DNA of 16,394 nt from JBEEMU01 sp043778315 (GTDB lineage: Bacteria > Bacteroidota > Bacteroidia > Chitinophagales > Saprospiraceae): NCBI GenBank assembly GCA_043778315.1, contig JAYWGJ010000365.1:1-16394 (forward strand). Reading direction: 5' to 3'. Numbering within the stretch: the first letter of the stretch is position 1; every line of letters starts with the position of its first letter. Below the pieces are notes generated by a model that was not told the DNA's origin, ran no database searches, and worked only from the letters and a program-made list of their open reading frames with translations. The translations under genes and the position numbers were made by a program. Positions 14,113 through 16,394 of this stretch are shown piece after piece.

Positions 14113-14604
14113 TTACGCTTGGAATTCTTTTTGTTTATCACAATTTAATTCCTGCCCATTATAGGAAAGTACTGTATTAAAATCTAACACCTCATTATCA
14201 AACCCACATAGAAGTTCAAAATATTTAATAACCGACATCTTAGTTTCATTGGTAATATCACAAATATCACAATAAGACTTGTAATCTAATACATACATCT
14301 GTTCGGAGTTCTCAAAACTGCCTAGTAAGCCACCAATAACATATCCTTTAAGTTCGCAGAAATCACCGTAATAGAACAATACTAAAAGCTCGTTACTGAA
14401 GATTGTTTTACAAGAAGCAAGAAATACAGGTTTAAAAATTTTACGGTGATGATAAGACTCTTTATCATCGTTAATCAACATTAAATCGTTTTCAATTAAT
14501 AAAAGATTTGGAGCTTCGCAAAGAGTTCGATAACTCTCAATAGTTACAGATTGAAGTTGTGACTCTGCAGGTGTCCGACCAATTCTTTTTAATTCTAATT
14601 GCAT
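14113..14604 (-). CDS. Hypothetical protein of unknown family
   Basis: 163 residues from an ATG at 14604; I do not recognise it. It has no signal peptide, membrane segment or repeat. The sequence alternates hydrophobic strands and loops (NLLLIENDLMLIND, VFLASCKTIFSNELLVLFYYGD, YVIGGLLGSF), suggesting a compact cytosolic alpha/beta fold. Acidic residues slightly exceed basic ones. It contains several cysteines, including CDIC at about 112-115, though not an obvious metal-binding set. It starts 37 bp after the nnr stop codon on the same strand, so the two are probably co-transcribed. It is visibly more AT-rich than nnr or the helicase, suggesting separate acquisition. The size and downstream position would suit a small accessory or immunity-type protein, but nothing in the sequence establishes that. 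Confidence 0.78.
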   Translation of the reverse strand: MQLELKRIGRTPAESQLQSVTIESYRTLCEAPNLLLIENDLMLINDDKESYHHRKIFKPVFLASCKTIFSNELLVLFYYGDFCELKGYVIGGLLGSFENSEQMYVLDYKSYCDICDITNETKMSVIKYFELLCGFDNEVLDFNTVLSYNGQELNCDKQKEFQA

Positions 14605-14641
14605 ATTTTATTGGATATTTTAAGGTTATAAATTAGAGTTC

Positions 14642-16162
14642 CTATCTCGCCTGTTTCAAGGCGCGGTGCATATTATCAACGACGGATTGCGCGGTCATGC
14701 AGCGTTCGGTAAGTTCGTGCGCAGCGCAGTCGCCTGACGCGCCATGCCAATATACGCCAAGCAAAGCGGCATCTTTTTGCGAGTAGCCTTGCGCGAGCAA
14801 GCCCGTGATGATGCCCGTTAGTACGTCGCCCGTACCGCCAACCGCCATGCCTGGATTGCCTGTTGTATTATAATAAATTTTGCCATCTGGGAAAACAACC
14901 GCCGACGACGCGCCTTTTATCACTATAATAACATGAAATTTGGCAGCCGCTTCTTGTGCTTTGCGCAAACGAGTATAGCTGTCGGGCGCGCGCCCAAACA
15001 AGCGGTCAAATTCTTTGAAATGTGGCGTGAGTATCGCCAATTTTGGTACAAACGCCCAAAGTTCGGGCTTGTCGGCTAAGGCGTTGAGCGCGTCGGCATC
15101 TATCACGACTTTGAGGTCGGGTGTGAGCGAGCGCATCAATTCGTCAAAAAACGGCTGCGTCGTGCGGTTGTTGCCCATGCCGCAACCGATGCCGATACCG
15201 TCGTAATAACTTGTTTTTAGGTTTTTGAGTACCGACACATAGTATTTATGCGGGTCATTAAATACCATTGCTTCGGGAACGGTTGCTTGCAGCACTTCGT
15301 AGCCGCATTGCGGCGCGTAGAAAGTGAGCAAACCTACGCCACTTCGCAACGCCGCTCTGCCCGCGAGTATCGCCGCGCCCATCATACCTAAACTACCGCC
15401 GATAAGCAGCGAGCGTCCGTAGCTGCCTTTGTGCGAAAACTTAGCACGTGGTATAAGTAATTGCTGCAAGCATTTTTTGGTTAAATAATAATATTTGAAA
15501 CTGTCGGGGTCAATATTGGTCAAACCAATATCCAAAACCTTTACTTGACCGATATATTTTTCGTTTTCGGACTGAAAAAACGCCAATTTTGGTGCGTGAA
15601 CCGTAAAAGTAAACGCGGCTTTGAAGGCACTTTTTGCGGGCATTCCTTCGGTCGGTAATCCTGTGCATACGTCTAAGGCGACGCGGGTCACGTCCAATTT
15701 ATTGACTATAAAAATCAACTCCATCAGGTATTTGCCTAAGGCTTTGTTTTGCCCTGTTCCCAAAATTGCATCAATCAAAATGGCGTTTTCAGGCATCTCG
15801 GGTAGTTTAAAACCCTCCTCGAGTGCCATACTGATGACCGTAGCGTTTGTTTTTTCTTGTAATAAACTGCGTTCGGTAGCGATGAGTGGGCTGCTTTCGG
15901 CGGCTGCCCTAACGCAGATTGCGGTCACCGTAAACTGTGCTTGCGAAAGTAAACGCGCTACGGCGAGCCCGTTTGCGCCGTTGCCGCCGTTGCCGCAAAG
16001 GATAAAAACGGGCTGTGTGTTGCCAAAATGCAATACAAATTCCGCTACAAAACTCTTTGCAGCGGCTGTTATTATTTCAGAGGCAGTAGCAGTGGGGTTG
16101 CTGCTAAACGTGAAATTAGTGCTGTTGCGCAATTGCTGCGCCGTTAAAATGGTTGGGTACAT
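14642..16162 (-). CDS. nnr: Bifunctional NAD(P)H-hydrate epimerase / ADP-dependent NAD(P)H-hydrate dehydratase
   Basis: 506 residues, the full length of the fused bacterial Nnr (YjeF) enzyme. It repairs hydrated NAD(P)H: the N-terminal domain interconverts the R and S epimers, and the C-terminal ribokinase-like domain dehydrates the S form using ADP. The YjeF_N domain is about 1-205, with ILCGNGGNGANGLAVARLL at about 52-70, IDAILGTG and ALDVCTGLPTEG. The dehydratase is about 230-505: HKGSYGRSLLIGGSLGMMGA, IGIGCGMGNN, VIDADALNAL (about 352-361), LTPHFKEF, VIKGASSAVV and the ADP/catalytic loop GGTGDVLTG (about 440-449). The N-domain loop departs from the usual GNNGGDG, with Asp replaced by Asn, so epimerase activity may be changed. 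The dehydratase half looks intact. The 14113-14604 gene follows closely. Confidence 0.95.
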   Translation of the reverse strand: MYPTILTAQQLRNSTNFTFSSNPTATASEIITAAAKSFVAEFVLHFGNTQPVFILCGNGGNGANGLAVARLLSQAQFTVTAICVRAAAESSPLIATERSLLQEKTNATVISMALEEGFKLPEMPENAILIDAILGTGQNKALGKYLMELIFIVNKLDVTRVALDVCTGLPTEGMPAKSAFKAAFTFTVHAPKLAFFQSENEKYIGQVKVLDIGLTNIDPDSFKYYYLTKKCLQQLLIPRAKFSHKGSYGRSLLIGGSLGMMGAAILAGRAALRSGVGLLTFYAPQCGYEVLQATVPEAMVFNDPHKYYVSVLKNLKTSYYDGIGIGCGMGNNRTTQPFFDELMRSLTPDLKVVIDADALNALADKPELWAFVPKLAILTPHFKEFDRLFGRAPDSYTRLRKAQEAAAKFHVIIVIKGASSAVVFPDGKIYYNTTGNPGMAVGGTGDVLTGIITGLLAQGYSQKDAALLGVYWHGASGDCAAHELTERCMTAQSVVDNMHRALKQAR

Positions 16163-16217
16163 AAATAAGAAATTATAATGATAAAATGGGGAAATGGATA
16201 ATATTTTGTGTTGAATG

Positions 16218-16225
16218 CAAATCTA
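16218..16225 (-). promoter_or_regulatory. Possible -7 box of nnr (TAGATTTG)
   Basis: On the minus strand TAGATTTG fits TAnnTTTG and would start transcription about 50 bp before the nnr ATG. The nearest upstream TTTG (16258-16255) is 29 bases away instead of about 20, so the -33 box is missing or badly spaced. That TTTG coincides with the end of the adjacent inverted-repeat element. Confidence 0.35.
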
Positions 16226-16255
16226 TAAGGATACTAAAGCCTTAGGAACGCGTCC

Positions 16256-16393
16256 AAAATAAGGGACTGTATGCTCACTTGCCTTTTGAGCCAAAACTGC
16301 GTTAGATTTATCGTTACGATGCACAGCATCGCGCCTCAAATCTGCCTTGTTTTGACTCAAAATTCTGCATGACAATATTCAGTCCTTTATTTT
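16256..16393. mobile_element. 138-bp near-complete inverted repeat, MITE-like
   Basis: The ends AAAATAAGGGACTG (16256-16269) and CAGTCCTTTATTTT (16380-16393) are inverted copies with one mismatch. Similarity continues inward as TTTTGAGCCAAAAC against GTTTTGACTCAAAA, then TTAGATTT against AAATCTGC, up to a GATGC-ACA-GCATC tip at 16318-16330. The whole segment is symmetric about 16324. No ORF lies inside. A miniature inverted-repeat transposable element or a large REP-type hairpin fits best. A target duplication cannot be tested because the right end lies one base from the window edge. Confidence 0.65.
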
Positions 16394-16394
16394 C

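Overview
The window reads as a chromosomal segment from a member of the Bacteroidota, probably a gliding or Cytophaga/Saprospira-like lineage. Three things point there. The 1,843-residue protein ends in the gliding-motility-associated C-terminal domain used by the type IX secretion system (T9SS). Two upstream regions carry the Bacteroidota sigma-A promoter pattern TTTG-N20-TAnnTTTG. The genes are moderate in GC, while the gaps between them are AT-rich and full of small hairpin repeats. I see no rRNA, tRNA, CRISPR array, transposase or prophage gene.

Layout, left to right. Positions 1-2633 (minus) hold the N-terminal 877 codons of a giant secreted Ig/PKD-like repeat protein that runs off the left edge. 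Positions 2879-4087 (plus) encode a lipoprotein with two retropepsin-like lobes, both of which seem to have lost the catalytic Asp. Positions 4100-4370 are non-coding repeats and hairpins. Positions 4482-4847 are a 17-copy, 21-bp tandem array, followed at 4901-5530 (plus) by a small fibronectin-III protein. A bidirectional-looking terminator (5683-5718) and a small palindromic element flanked by 9-bp direct repeats (5758-5839) separate it from the second giant gene, 5953-11484 (minus), the T9SS cargo protein.

The right third is housekeeping. It holds a DEAD-box RNA helicase of the DeaD/CsdA type (11989-13839, minus) with its own promoter and terminator, an orphan AT-rich gene (14113-14604, minus), and the bifunctional NAD(P)H-hydrate repair enzyme Nnr (14642-16162, minus), which probably shares a transcript with the orphan. 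The last 138 bases (16256-16393) form a near-complete inverted repeat resembling a MITE.

The genes do not form one pathway. The two giant repeat proteins, the lipoprotein and the FnIII protein are plausibly cell-surface or secreted functions. The helicase and Nnr are RNA and metabolite maintenance. I found no convincing new multi-gene system. The most unusual material is non-coding or near-coding: the 21-bp array, the recurrence of 21-bp spacing in several unrelated repeats, the two compact palindromic elements, and the apparent pseudo-protease lipoprotein.
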